Below, piece after piece: positions 1 through 9,306 of a stretch of 64,000 nt of DNA. Position 1 is the first letter of the stretch; every line of letters starts with the position of its first letter. Source of the DNA: Candidatus Kutchimonas denitrificans (GTDB lineage Bacteria > Gemmatimonadota > Gemmatimonadetes > Palauibacterales > KS3-K002); the NCBI GenBank assembly GCA_011774835.1, contig JAACAK010000113.1, positions 69,029 to 133,028 on the forward strand. The letters run 5' to 3'. A program made the translations under genes and the position numbers. Below the pieces are notes generated by a model. The model was not told where the DNA came from, did no database searches, and saw nothing but the letters and a program-made list of their open reading frames with translations.

Positions 1-330
1 TTCCCAGGCCTCGGGCGGTGTCTTCGAGCTGATGGTGGCGGGCGGTCCGCCCGCGTTCGTGACCAGGATGTCGAGCTTGCCGAAGTTCTTCACGGTGCTG
101 TCGACGAATTCGGCTGGGCCGGTGGGCGTGGCCAGATCGACGGGGTAGGGGAAGACCTCGCGGCCCGAGGCGCGGTTGATGGCTGTGGCCGCGCGCTCCA
201 GCCGGTCCGCCCCCCGGGCGCAGATCGCGACCCGGGCGCCCTCCCGCGCCAGAGCCCAGGCGATCGCCTTGCCAAGCCCCATGCTCGCGCCGCCGACGGC
301 GGCGACCCTGCTCTCGATGCCGAGATCCAT
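1..330 (-). CDS. SDR family oxidoreductase, N-terminal part (runs off the window)
   Basis: The minus strand reads 110 codons from an ATG at 330 to the window edge with no stop. The N-terminus carries a Rossmann nucleotide-binding motif of short-chain dehydrogenases (GGASMGLGKA, around residues 13-22), then ARG near the end of beta-2, a D-L pair, and the NAGG motif near residue 96. A purine-rich GGGAGGGAG lies just upstream of the ATG and supports this start. The catalytic Ser-Tyr-Lys region is outside the window, so the substrate cannot be inferred. It is divergent from the CPBP gene. The ORF track omitted it because it is incomplete. Confidence 0.85.
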   Translation of the reverse strand, partial: MDLGIESRVAAVGGASMGLGKAIAWALAREGARVAICARGADRLERAATAINRASGREVFPYPVDLATPTGPAEFVDSTVKNFGKLDILVTNAGGPPATISSKTPPEAWE

Positions 331-430
331 CACGCTCCCTCCCAACCAGATTGCGTTCGGCCGGCGCCGGCCCGAGTTCGCTGACGCGGCACTACGGCGC
401 CGGCGTACTCTCGAGTAGAAATGTGAGGTT

Positions 431-444
431 GAGAATTTATTCTC
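431..444. promoter_or_regulatory. AT-rich inverted repeat in the SDR/CPBP divergent intergenic region
   Basis: GAGAA-TTTA-TTCTC is a 14-bp inverted repeat in the only AT-rich patch between the divergent SDR and CPBP genes. It could be a dimeric operator. A TTGACA at 474-479 points toward the CPBP gene, but no convincing -10 follows it. Confidence 0.3.
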
Positions 445-534
445 GATGCGGGGAGTGGCAAGCGAGCGAGTGTTGACAGCTTGGACGGCGCCCCCGACTG
501 TACCGGGCAACCCGAACGAAATCAGGGCTCGATC

Positions 535-2202
535 ATGCTCAAACTCTCCGACGGTCTGTTTGCCCTCGCCGCGATCGCCGGCGTACTCGTCTTCACGTCG
601 TTTTACGATGCAGCGTTTCCCAGTGCCGCCATCGACCTGAAGCTTTCGCGGGGTGCGATCAAGGCACGGGCGGACGATTACCTGCGCCAGCGCGGCGTCG
701 ATCCGGACACGTTCGAGTCGTCTCTGACCTTCACCGTCGACGGCAGCGCCGCGGTCTTTCTGCAGCGGGTCCGCGGAATCGAGGAGACATCGCGCTTCGC
801 CCGCGAGCAGCTGCCGCTATGGAACTGGCGGGTCCGCTGGTTCCGCTCGGGAGAGAAAGAAGAGTTCATCATGCGGCTGGCCCCGGACGGTCGGCCGCTG
901 CGCTTCCTGCATTCGATCCCGGAAGCGGCGCCGGGCGACTCGCTGAGCCAGGATTCGGCGCTGGTTCTGGCGCGCACGTTCGTCAGCGAGGAGCTGAACG
1001 TCGATCTGTCGCGCTGGCGGCTGGAGGACCAGTCGACATCGAGCCGCGAGAACCGGCTCGATCACTCGTTCACCTGGGAGCTGAGCGGGTCCGAGATCGA
1101 GTGGCGGCCCGACGATCCGGAAGCGGGCACGGGCGCGCGTCGGCTCTCGGTCGACGTCAACGGCTCTCGCGTCGGGTACTTCGGCGAGTACCTGCACGTG
1201 CCGGAGCGGTTCGAACGAGAGCAGAGCAAGCAGACAGCCGTCGGCACCCTGCTGGGACTGATCAGCATCGGACTGAGCTTCGCGCTGGTGCTGGCCGCCG
1301 CCGTCGTGGCGGTGATTCGCTACAAGCACGACCGCATCCGCTGGCGCCCGGGCCTGATCGCCGGTGGGTTGCTGGCGGCCGTGCTGATGGTCGGCGGCGC
1401 GCTGAGCTATCCGCTGATCAAGTCTCAGTACGTGACCGAGGTGCCGTACCCGATCTTCGCGGCGCTGGCGCTGGTGGGGGCGATCTTCGGCGGCGTGCTG
1501 CTGGGCGTGGCGATCTGGGTGACGACATCCGCCGGCGTGTCGCTGACGGAGGAGACCTTTCCGCGGACGCTGAAGGCGTTCAACAGCTGGGTCGAGGGGC
1601 GGCTGTTCACCCGGGCGGCGGGGATCGAAACGTTGCGCGGCTATGCTGTGGGGCTTGCCTTCCTGGGGTACATCACGCTGTTCTATGTTCTGGGCCGGAG
1701 GTACCTGGGCGTGTGGGTGCCGGCGGAGGGCCCGCACAGCGAGCTGCTCAGCATGTACCTGCCGTGGCTGGTGCCGCTGCTCATCGCCACGCAGGCGGCG
1801 GTTTCCGAAGAGGTCATCTATCGGCTGTTCGGTGTATCGTTCCTCGAGCGACACCTGAAGGTCACATTCCTGGCCCTTCTGATACCGGCGGTCATTTGGG
1901 CGTTCGGACACTCGACCTACCCGGTATTCCCGGTCTACGTGCGGGGAATCGAGCTGACGATCGCCGGCCTCATCTTCGGCTGGATCTTCATCCGCTACGG
2001 CCTCGTGACCATGCTGGTCGCCCACTTCGCCATCGACGCCATCCTGCTGGCCGTACCGTTTCTCCGCGCGGAGGGCGGCTCGTATGTCGGGTACGGAATC
2101 GCGGCGCTGGTCTGCGCCGCTCTGCCACTGGCGGTGCCGATCGTCGTGTGGATTCGGAAACCGTCGGACGGCCAGGCGGCGCCCGACATCGCGGCCGGTT
2201 GA
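535..2202 (+). CDS. CPBP family intramembrane glutamic endopeptidase (CAAX protease / Rce1-like)
   Basis: A 555-residue multipass membrane protein. The C-terminal half carries the three CPBP motifs in order: EEVIYR (Glu-Glu near 425), FGHST (His near 459) and AHFAID (His near 497), the residues that form the Rce1/ABI active site in the membrane. The N-terminal half is a soluble, presumably periplasmic region bounded by an N-terminal helix (LFALAAIAGVLVF) and a second helix near residue 245, longer than in minimal CPBP proteins. I chose the ATG at 535 over the track's TTG at 481 because it puts the hydrophobic helix at the N-terminus. The substrate is unknown; relatives cleave prenylated proteins or process bacteriocins. 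Confidence 0.88.
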   Translation: MLKLSDGLFALAAIAGVLVFTSFYDAAFPSAAIDLKLSRGAIKARADDYLRQRGVDPDTFESSLTFTVDGSAAVFLQRVRGIEETSRFAREQLPLWNWRVRWFRSGEKEEFIMRLAPDGRPLRFLHSIPEAAPGDSLSQDSALVLARTFVSEELNVDLSRWRLEDQSTSSRENRLDHSFTWELSGSEIEWRPDDPEAGTGARRLSVDVNGSRVGYFGEYLHVPERFEREQSKQTAVGTLLGLISIGLSFALVLAAAVVAVIRYKHDRIRWRPGLIAGGLLAAVLMVGGALSYPLIKSQYVTEVPYPIFAALALVGAIFGGVLLGVAIWVTTSAGVSLTEETFPRTLKAFNSWVEGRLFTRAAGIETLRGYAVGLAFLGYITLFYVLGRRYLGVWVPAEGPHSELLSMYLPWLVPLLIATQAAVSEEVIYRLFGVSFLERHLKVTFLALLIPAVIWAFGHSTYPVFPVYVRGIELTIAGLIFGWIFIRYGLVTMLVAHFAIDAILLAVPFLRAEGGSYVGYGIAALVCAALPLAVPIVVWIRKPSDGQAAPDIAAG

Positions 2203-2225
2203 CGGCGGTTGGAGGCGGCCGACCG

Positions 2226-2600
2226 CTAGAGGCCGGCGCAGGCTTGGAAGAAGAGCGAATCGTGGTCCCGGCGCTGGAGCAGCTCGTGGACCATCTCGTG
2301 CTTGACCACGGGTTCGAAGCTCACCCACTCGCTGTCTATGTATATAGAGTGAGGCGGTTTCCATGCCCCCCGGTGGTCGGTGCCGGCCTCGATGTTGTGG
2401 ATCTGCTCCGCCTCGTACCAGCGGATGCGACCGAACGGCGCCCAGGCGCCGACGCATTCCTGGACCTCGCCCCACCAGATGCGGTACGTCGAAGGCGGCT
2501 CCAGCGGCCGGGCGGCGACCGGCTCGAAATTCGATTCGCCGCAGCCCAGCAGGAGGACCGCCAGGAGCGGGAGGTGCACGTAGTGCCTGGGGGTGGGCAT
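2226..2600 (-). CDS. Small lipoprotein with an HEXXH zinc-protease motif
   Basis: A 124-residue protein beginning with a lipoprotein signal peptide whose lipobox is LLLGC. Near the C-terminus KHEMVHELL contains the metallopeptidase motif HEXXH, within a short Arg/Asp-rich tail. The chain is short for a peptidase and no clear third zinc ligand is visible, so activity is inferred from the motif alone. It is convergent with the CPBP gene (23 bp between stops) and downstream of the ABC/M1 operon, from which it is separated by about 150 bp containing a hairpin. I do not recognise a named family. Confidence 0.65.
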   Translation of the reverse strand: MPTPRHYVHLPLLAVLLLGCGESNFEPVAARPLEPPSTYRIWWGEVQECVGAWAPFGRIRWYEAEQIHNIEAGTDHRGAWKPPHSIYIDSEWVSFEPVVKHEMVHELLQRRDHDSLFFQACAGL

Positions 2601-2650
2601 GCTACGCCTTCCGGCTGGAGTCTCTGGATCATCTCAGTCTACAGCCGCCG

Positions 2651-2672
2651 GGCGCTGCCGTCAATCAGCGCC
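2651..2672 (-). terminator. Hairpin downstream of the ABC/M1 operon
   Basis: GGCGCTG and CAGCGCC form a 7-bp GC-rich stem with an 8-nt loop between the end of the minus-strand permease-peptidase gene and the lipoprotein gene. There is no clear U-run, so factor-independent termination is only possible. Confidence 0.35.
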
Positions 2673-2757
2673 GAAGGCGTCCTACCTCGGCCGGGAGTAA
2701 CTTCGTTTAGGTCAGACCGGGCGGCCCTTCGTCCGTGTGCATGCTTGTTATGCGCCC

Positions 2758-5700
2758 TCAGATCTCAATCTTCACCTCCTCGATATTGTCACCCATCTCC
2801 AGATCGATCAGCAGGTGATAGGGGTCGATGCCGGCGTGGGCGGGCTTGCGTGGCACCGTCACCGTGATCGTCTGCTCGGTGGAGCGAACGCGATGCATCC
2901 GCATATAGAGCGGCTCACCTGACTGCTCGCTCTCCTCGACGGGGGCGAAAACTCCGACCTCTACCCAGTCATCCATCGGCACTTCAGTCTCGACACCCGC
3001 GGTGTCGACAACAACTTTGCGGGCCCGCACGTCGAGGATCACCTGCCAGGTGCCCGCTTCGGTCTGCTCCGCCGTGGCTTGCTCGATGCCGAGCTCCCAG
3101 AAAGTGTTCGCCTCGAAGAGGTCGTGCAGCAGGTGTTGGAGCGAGTCCGGCGTGACCGCCTGAAGCTCCCGATAGAGATCGAGTGAGGTCGGCAGGGGAG
3201 GCGCTCCCGAACCATGCTCCTCGAGCAGGCGTCGGAGCGCATCGTTTACCCGCTCCGCGCCTATGTACTGGCTCAGTGCATACAACGCGAACGGCCCCTT
3301 GCGATAGTAGAGGAACGCGTCGTTGGCCCGGAGCAGCGGGACGGCAGCGTGTGTGCGCGGGACCTGATACGCCATCCGCAGCCGGCCCAGGAGTCGGCGC
3401 AGATGCTCGGGGCCGTAGCTTTCCTCCACGACCTGGTACGCGGAGTACGACGCGAGGCTCTCGACCAGCACCCCCGCTCCTTCGACACGCGCCGGTATGA
3501 GTTGAGCCCCCCACCACTGGTGCGCGACCTCGTGGGCCACCACGTAGAACGGGAGATCGAGGCCCCGCGGACCGTCCCCCGGATTCAAGAGGGAGAACCC
3601 CTCTTCATAGTCGATCGTGTTCGCCTCGGCATGCATTCCGAGCCCGTGGCCAGGATGCTCGACAAGCCGAATGTGGCCATACGGGTAGGGACCGAAACGC
3701 TCGGTGTAGTGGCCCAGCGAGGCCCGTACGCTTCGGACCATGCGCTCCAGGTTCGCCGTGTGCCCCGGGTGATGGAAGATCTGGATGGCGACGTCGTTCC
3801 ACCGTCCCTCATGTACCGCGTAGTCGGCGGAGAAGAAGGCGTACTCGTTCCCGATCGGCGCATCGGTCGAATAGTGGAAGTAGCGGCGCCCGCCTTCCGT
3901 CCACGTCCGGATGAGCGCTCCCGGCGCGACGGCGATCTGACCCTCGTCCGTGCTAACCACCGCTTCGAAGGCGATCCGCTCAGTCCCGGTCATGTCCAGG
4001 CGCGCTTGGGCGTCGTCGAGGGAGGGGATGGCGGGGCGCGGAGGGAGCCCGTGCAGCCGCCGCGCTCCGGCACTACTGAGCTCGCGACTCGGCTGATAGC
4101 CGATGGCCGGCAACCAGCGGTTCGTGAAGTAGGTGCCGTTCGCCACCACGGAGTTGTCGACTCCGCGGTAGCGGAAGCCACGCGGCTCGATATGCGCCTC
4201 GAAGTCGAGGCGTAGCGAGTCGCCGGGCTGGAGCGGCTCCTTCAGGGCGTAGATCCGGTGGCCGAGCAGCTCGTCCACGAGCACGCCTGTAGCCGGCCGA
4301 TCGAAGTCCACCTCTCCCGGATCGACTTCCGAGGCCAGATGGACGGAGTCGATGGGCACCGCGCTGCCGTTCACGAGGCGGTAGGTCCCGCGGATATCCA
4401 CCGCCCGCCGTTCGGGATGGATCTCGACGTGCAGGTTGGTCCCCGTCAGCCGGGGCTGCGGGATACCCTCGTACTCCCCGTAGCGGCGCTCGTACTCGGC
4501 GCGCCTCTCCATGTCGTCGGAGGCGGTACCGTACTCATTCAACACGTTCGTGTTATAGAAGATGAAACCGCCCGACGTGAGGATGAGCCCCACCGCCGCC
4601 GAGGCAGCCCAGGCCGTCGGACGCGTGAAGCGGCGGCGAGCCACTCGAAGCCGCACCCCGAGGCCCTCCTCATTACCCCGCACCCAGAGCAGCCTCGCCA
4701 CCAGCGCGAGCAGCAGCGCCCACGCGGTCCAGTAGAGATTGAACCACAACCACGGCCCGAGGGACGGCCCGAAGCCGCGCATGTCCGTGTAGGACCACCC
4801 GGGATCGGATCCATAGACGAGCAGGTGGTGACCGATCCCGTTCCCATAAGCAGCGATTATGGCTACAAAGATGAGGAGTACCACCAGGTGACCGACGTGC
4901 TTCTGATTCACCACCACGTGCACCACGAGGGCCAGCAGGGCGAGGAGGAGGTAGTCGGCGAGCTGAAGCCCGAAAAGGATCTGCAGGTACAGCCCGACCT
5001 CTAGATCGTAGTAACCCCTGCCCACCTGATGGAGCACCCCCGCCATCATCCGGAGGACCATGCACAGGGCGAGCACGAGACCGAGTCCCAGGAACCTGCC
5101 TAGGAAGAGGACCCATTCCGGCACCGGTGCCGCGTCGACGATCTCGCTCAGACTTGCTTCCCGTTCCCGCCAGACCAGCTCGGCGGAACAGAAAACGATG
5201 AGTAGCGGGATGATGAGATAGGCGGGGGGGACGCCGGGATCCACCAGGCCGTGGAGTACGTGATCGGCTCTGGGGAGCAGCGGAACGCCCATGTGCCCGG
5301 GATCCACGGATACGAGCGCGAAGATCGCGACGACCGCCAGAAGGAGGAGCCCGCCCCGGCTCTTCGCGATGTTCCCGAAGGATTTCCACGCGATGGCGAG
5401 CGTCTGACGGGCGTGGGCCCTGAAGCCGAAGGTCCGCCGGACCTGCGGCACGGAGACCGGAGTGTTCCCGAGGATCCCGCTAGCTGCAGGTGTCGGGGAG
5501 TGGGCATCGCGTCGTCGCGAAATGCGACTCCAGCACGGGGTCGCGGTATGATGACTCAAGCGAAACCGGAAGTGGGTCACCGCGAGCGTGCCCAGAGCGA
5601 TGCCGAGCCACAGGAGCCGGTTCGCGAGCCACCAACCCTCCAGCGCCATCAGGCGCGTATTCAACTCGATTGGTGTCCATTTGGACCTCAGGTCGTCGAT

Positions 5701-6333
5701 GGCGATGAGGCCGAGCGGATCCAGCAGCTGCCCCACGTCCCGCTCCAGGAGGAGGAAAAGGACGAAGGCAGTGACCAAGAGGAGTACGCCGCCGAGGTAG
5801 CTCGCAATGGCGCGACGGCGGAGTGCCGCGAACGAGAACTGGATCGCCGTGGCGACGAAGGCGTTCGGCAACGCAATGAAGGCGTAGGCGGTGAGATAAG
5901 CCGCCGGCCGGAACGGACCGCGGATCTCGGCCTCCACCCCGGGCGCATGCACGGCGAGCAGGATGCCCGCCAGCACGGCGAGCAGGATCAAGGCATTGAG
6001 GACGAAGGCAGCGAGGAACCGTCCCCCCAGGTAGTCGGCCTTGCGGACGGGGGTGGTGTAGGTGAGGGGATGCATCCCCGTCTCCACGTCCCGCGCGGCC
6101 GCGTCGCCGGCAACGTAGGCGGCCACCAGCATCCAGAACACGCAGAGAACGACCGTGACCTCCGCCACGACGAACGGCGCGCCGAAGAAGAAATCGCCGT
6201 TACGCGCGTAGGCGAGATAGTTCTCTCCGGTCCACACGAAAGCGACGAAGGCCAGGAACGCCACGTAGAGCCACGTCGGAACACGGCGCAACTGGTAGCC
6301 CAACTCGAAGCGGAAGATCTCCCGGAGCCTCAT
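2758..6333 (-). CDS. ABC-2 type permease fused to an M1 family metallopeptidase
   Basis: A fusion protein of 1191 residues. The N-terminal half holds two sets of hydrophobic helices typical of ABC-2 permeases (starting MRLREIFRFELGYQLRR). The C-terminal half is an M1 gluzincin with VAHEVAHQWWGAQL (HEXXH) and a downstream ESLASYSAY glutamate. The glutamate follows the second His after 19 residues, not the canonical 18; I recall the same spacing in other ABC-fused M1 proteins. Start: the ATG at 6333 overlaps the ATPase stop by four bases (ATGA), so the 104 extra residues in the track are out-of-frame reading of the ATPase gene. Probable role: ATP-driven membrane transport coupled to periplasmic peptide hydrolysis. 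The substrate is unknown. Confidence 0.88.
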   Translation of the reverse strand: MRLREIFRFELGYQLRRVPTWLYVAFLAFVAFVWTGENYLAYARNGDFFFGAPFVVAEVTVVLCVFWMLVAAYVAGDAAARDVETGMHPLTYTTPVRKADYLGGRFLAAFVLNALILLAVLAGILLAVHAPGVEAEIRGPFRPAAYLTAYAFIALPNAFVATAIQFSFAALRRRAIASYLGGVLLLVTAFVLFLLLERDVGQLLDPLGLIAIDDLRSKWTPIELNTRLMALEGWWLANRLLWLGIALGTLAVTHFRFRLSHHTATPCWSRISRRRDAHSPTPAASGILGNTPVSVPQVRRTFGFRAHARQTLAIAWKSFGNIAKSRGGLLLLAVVAIFALVSVDPGHMGVPLLPRADHVLHGLVDPGVPPAYLIIPLLIVFCSAELVWREREASLSEIVDAAPVPEWVLFLGRFLGLGLVLALCMVLRMMAGVLHQVGRGYYDLEVGLYLQILFGLQLADYLLLALLALVVHVVVNQKHVGHLVVLLIFVAIIAAYGNGIGHHLLVYGSDPGWSYTDMRGFGPSLGPWLWFNLYWTAWALLLALVARLLWVRGNEEGLGVRLRVARRRFTRPTAWAASAAVGLILTSGGFIFYNTNVLNEYGTASDDMERRAEYERRYGEYEGIPQPRLTGTNLHVEIHPERRAVDIRGTYRLVNGSAVPIDSVHLASEVDPGEVDFDRPATGVLVDELLGHRIYALKEPLQPGDSLRLDFEAHIEPRGFRYRGVDNSVVANGTYFTNRWLPAIGYQPSRELSSAGARRLHGLPPRPAIPSLDDAQARLDMTGTERIAFEAVVSTDEGQIAVAPGALIRTWTEGGRRYFHYSTDAPIGNEYAFFSADYAVHEGRWNDVAIQIFHHPGHTANLERMVRSVRASLGHYTERFGPYPYGHIRLVEHPGHGLGMHAEANTIDYEEGFSLLNPGDGPRGLDLPFYVVAHEVAHQWWGAQLIPARVEGAGVLVESLASYSAYQVVEESYGPEHLRRLLGRLRMAYQVPRTHAAVPLLRANDAFLYYRKGPFALYALSQYIGAERVNDALRRLLEEHGSGAPPLPTSLDLYRELQAVTPDSLQHLLHDLFEANTFWELGIEQATAEQTEAGTWQVILDVRARKVVVDTAGVETEVPMDDWVEVGVFAPVEESEQSGEPLYMRMHRVRSTEQTITVTVPRKPAHAGIDPYHLLIDLEMGDNIEEVKIEI

Positions 6334-7241
6334 GACGCAGGCGCCGGATCCGGCTGGACGCGGCGCCTGCCGAGGTGCCCCGCTATTGTGCTGAAGTAGA
6401 CATCCTCCAGGTCCGGCTCGGCGGGCTCGAAGTCGGGGCCGGGCGCCGCGTCGGCGTAGACGCGCGCGACGGTGCGCCCCGCGAAGAGCTTCGTCGAAAT
6501 CACCACGTGCTCGCGCTCGAGTCGAGCGAGATCCTCCTTCGAGATCACGCGACCCCAGATTTTGCCATTGAGCTCCTCGACCGCGGGTAGTGGCTCGGCC
6601 TCGAGCAGAATCTCCCCTTCGTCGATGATGGCCATCCTGGTGCACAGCTCACTTACGTCCTCAACGATGTGCGTGGAGAGGAGGACGACGCTGTTCTCGC
6701 CCAGCTCGCTCAACAGGTTCAGGAATCGCACGCGCTCGGCCGGGTCGAGGCCGGCCGTCGGTTCGTCCACGATCATCAGCTGCGGATTGCCCAGGAGCGC
6801 CACGGCGACGCCAAAGCGCTGCTTCATGCCGCCCGAGTAACCGCCCAGCTTCTGCTTGCGCACCTCCCACAGGTTCGTCTGGCGGAGGAGCGCCTCCACG
6901 ACCTCCTTGCGCGCCCGACGCTCGGCGATGCCCTTGAGCAACGCGAAGTGATCGAGCAGCTTCTCCGCGCTTACCTTGGGATAGACGCCGAACTCCTGCG
7001 GCAGGTAGCCGAGCGTCTTGCGCACCTCAGCCTTTTGCTCCAGCACATCGATGTCGCCGAGGCGGATGCGGCCCTCGTCCGGCTCCTGGAGGGTAGCGAT
7101 CATGCGCATCAACGTGGACTTCCCCGCGCCGTTAGGACCGAGCAGGCCGTACATTCCCGCCGGAATCGTGAGGGTCACGTTCTTCAGCGCCTGCACGCCG
7201 TTGGAATAGGTCTTGGATACGCCTCGAATGTGCAATTTCAT
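6330..7241 (-). CDS. ABC transporter ATP-binding protein
   Basis: A 303-residue ABC ATPase with Walker A GPNGAGKST, signature YSGGMKQR and Walker B LMIVDEPTAGLD followed by the switch His (STHIVED). The tail after about residue 220 is the extra domain common in exporters that pair with ABC-2 permeases. It is translationally coupled to the permease-M1 gene through an ATGA overlap and so powers that permease. A GGAG lies a few bases before the ATG. No promoter is convincing in the 195 bp upstream. Confidence 0.93.
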   Translation of the reverse strand: MKLHIRGVSKTYSNGVQALKNVTLTIPAGMYGLLGPNGAGKSTLMRMIATLQEPDEGRIRLGDIDVLEQKAEVRKTLGYLPQEFGVYPKVSAEKLLDHFALLKGIAERRARKEVVEALLRQTNLWEVRKQKLGGYSGGMKQRFGVAVALLGNPQLMIVDEPTAGLDPAERVRFLNLLSELGENSVVLLSTHIVEDVSELCTRMAIIDEGEILLEAEPLPAVEELNGKIWGRVISKEDLARLEREHVVISTKLFAGRTVARVYADAAPGPDFEPAEPDLEDVYFSTIAGHLGRRRVQPDPAPAS

Positions 7242-7436
7242 AGCCGTCTCCGGTTAGGCGCACGATGCCCCGGGATGGTAAGCTACGCGGCGGTTGTGCC
7301 GTTCCGCTTTCGGACAGAGGGGTGGGAGCCGCGAGTACGTTTAAGCCGATTTCTCAGCCTTCAGTATTCCGCCGCCCGGCGCGGCGGTCATGCTGCCGGG
7401 CGTCGACGCGAGCGGCTCGGCACACGACCGCACGTG

Positions 7437-8981
7437 TCAGCCGCTCGTCGCGTCTGCCGCTTCGGCATCGTGGTCCGCGTCTCGCTCCCGCCTCGATTCC
7501 GCCGAGCACGCCGATCGCTCCAGTCGATCGCTCGCGCGCCTCACCGATCTCCAGGCTCGGCCTCGCGCCACATTCCACGTCCGCCAGTCGGTCGCTGTCG
7601 GTGGAGACCAGCGTTCGAGGAGTCGAGCGGCGACGATGCAGCGATGTTCTTCCTCGAGTCGCGGAAGGGCGCTCAGCAATACCGGGACCGCGTCGGCGCT
7701 GAGCGAGGACGCATACCTGGCATCGAACTCCTTCCCTTCGATCGCCCGGGTCGTGTTCACGCGTGCGATGATCTCATCAGCGTTGATCAGGTTCAGCGCC
7801 CCCACGAGGGAGAACGCGGCCAGCAAGGCGCCGGTCGCGAAGAAGCGCCGACGTCCGGCGAGGACCGTGACCGCGAACCAGGCGAGTACGATTCCCAGCC
7901 AGGCCATGAACGCGGTGGTGTAGAGGCGCAGTTCGGTCAGCCCGTAGGCATCCTGGTACAGCTGCATGCGAGTCATCGCCGAGGCCACGATGATCAGGAG
8001 AAGCGCCAACATCGCGCCTGCCAGACCACGGAACAGGCGCTTCCCCAGAGCGCTCGAGGGGCCGAGTATCCAGTCGGCGGCGAGGAGCAGGGGAAGCACC
8101 AGGGCGGTGACCGTGACGAGCTCGAAGAAGCCGCGGCGCGCGTACTCGGCGTAGGTCAGGCCGACGGTATCTTGCACCAACGCCGCATCGCCGAACAAAT
8201 AGCGCATCTGGACCAGGACGAACGCGGCGAACAGCAGATCGATCAGCGCCAGCGGCAGGGCGATCTCGGTGACGCCAAGCGGCGGACGACCAATCTTGAT
8301 CATCTCTGCGCGGAATGGCCTGGCGACCCCGAGTATCAAGAGAAAGAATCCGCAAACGATCCAGGCGAAGAAGCCGGTCAGCATGCCGTGTGACATCAGG
8401 TTGGCGAAATCGATGTCGAGCGCTGTCGTCACCATACGGTCGAACACGGCGTCCGCCGCCATGAGCAGCCCGCCAAAAACGAACAGCAGCGGGACGGCGA
8501 TCAGCAGCCCTACGGTGGCAGCGCGGGCGTGCCGCAACGTGGCGGAGCTGGGTGGCGCCGTCTGTATCAGCTCACTCCGCGCCAACGCCGTGGCACCGAT
8601 AAGCGCCGCAGCGCCGGAGTCGACCATGCCGCGCGCGTAGTCGGCGATTCCGCTGATCGAGATTCGCGATCCTGCCAGCGCCAGACTCCATACCGAGATC
8701 CCGGTCAGCATGGCCACGAGATTCAGGAACTTGAGGGCCAGCGAGTCACGCCATGCGAACGCCAGGGCGAAGAGCAGCACCGGAGCTGCGAACCACAGGC
8801 CGTCGCGCGGCCAGGCAACATGATTGCGCCCGGCCAGCGTCATCGCCGCAAAGACCACGAGCGTGGCCCACAGCGTCAAGTTCAGGCTCCACGGCCCGGC
8901 CCTGAGCAGAGCATCTCCCAGCACGCCCAGGGTCACGCCCGCTATGAGGATCTCCCGCGCAAGTCGCGACTTTCTTTCCAT
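7437..8981 (-). CDS. DUF4173/DUF4153-type multipass membrane protein
   Basis: About 514 residues with roughly a dozen hydrophobic helices and a soluble Arg-rich C-terminus rich in Trp and Glu. The pattern, including the central TYAEYARRGFFELV segment, matches the DUF4173/DUF4153 family as I remember it; function is not established. The ATG at 8981 is preceded by GAGGAG at good spacing, so I prefer it to the track start at 8999, which overlaps the upstream regulator gene. It is the third gene of an operon with the winged-helix regulator and the small membrane protein, so those two are probably its regulator and partner. Confidence 0.75.
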   Translation of the reverse strand: MERKSRLAREILIAGVTLGVLGDALLRAGPWSLNLTLWATLVVFAAMTLAGRNHVAWPRDGLWFAAPVLLFALAFAWRDSLALKFLNLVAMLTGISVWSLALAGSRISISGIADYARGMVDSGAAALIGATALARSELIQTAPPSSATLRHARAATVGLLIAVPLLFVFGGLLMAADAVFDRMVTTALDIDFANLMSHGMLTGFFAWIVCGFFLLILGVARPFRAEMIKIGRPPLGVTEIALPLALIDLLFAAFVLVQMRYLFGDAALVQDTVGLTYAEYARRGFFELVTVTALVLPLLLAADWILGPSSALGKRLFRGLAGAMLALLLIIVASAMTRMQLYQDAYGLTELRLYTTAFMAWLGIVLAWFAVTVLAGRRRFFATGALLAAFSLVGALNLINADEIIARVNTTRAIEGKEFDARYASSLSADAVPVLLSALPRLEEEHRCIVAARLLERWSPPTATDWRTWNVARGRAWRSVRRASDRLERSACSAESRRERDADHDAEAADATSG

Positions 8982-8991
8982 TGGCTTCTCC

Positions 8992-9306
8992 TCAAGCACC
9001 GCGGGCCGCGCGGATTACGGTCTCCATCCGATCCAGGTAGCTCCCTAGCGCCCGACGCCCCAGCTCGGTGAGGCGGTATTCGGTCTTCGGGACCCGTTCC
9101 TCGAAGTACTTGTGGCATTCGATGTATCCCGCCTCTTCCAGCTTCCGGGCGTGCACGCTCAGGTTGCCGTCGGTAATCCCGAGCAACGCCTTCAGGTCGC
9201 TGAAACTCAGCGTGTCGTTCACGGCCAGCGCGCTCATGATCCCCAGTCTGACCCGCTGGTGGATCAGCCGGTCGAGCTGGCTGGTGCTGGATACCTTAGC
9301 CTCCAT
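8992..9306 (-). CDS. Winged-helix transcriptional regulator (HTH_34 / ArsR-MarR-like)
   Basis: A 104-residue protein with a complete winged helix: FSDLKALLGITDGNLSVHARKLEEAGYI is helix-turn-helix followed by EERVPKTEYRLTELGRRAL as the wing. It lacks metal-binding cysteines and any ligand domain, matching the short HTH_34 regulators. It overlaps the upstream membrane protein gene by 11 bp and lies just before the DUF4173 gene, so it probably controls its own operon. The palindrome at 9942-9960 is its likely binding site. Confidence 0.85.
   Translation of the reverse strand: MEAKVSSTSQLDRLIHQRVRLGIMSALAVNDTLSFSDLKALLGITDGNLSVHARKLEEAGYIECHKYFEERVPKTEYRLTELGRRALGSYLDRMETVIRAARGA

Noticed and set aside
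817-2867. Long ORFs in other frames over the CPBP gene (552 aa minus, 682 aa plus)
   Set aside because: Arg/Gly/Ala/Pro-rich composition without domains; they are shadows created by GC-rich codon use of the real gene, which has all CPBP motifs.
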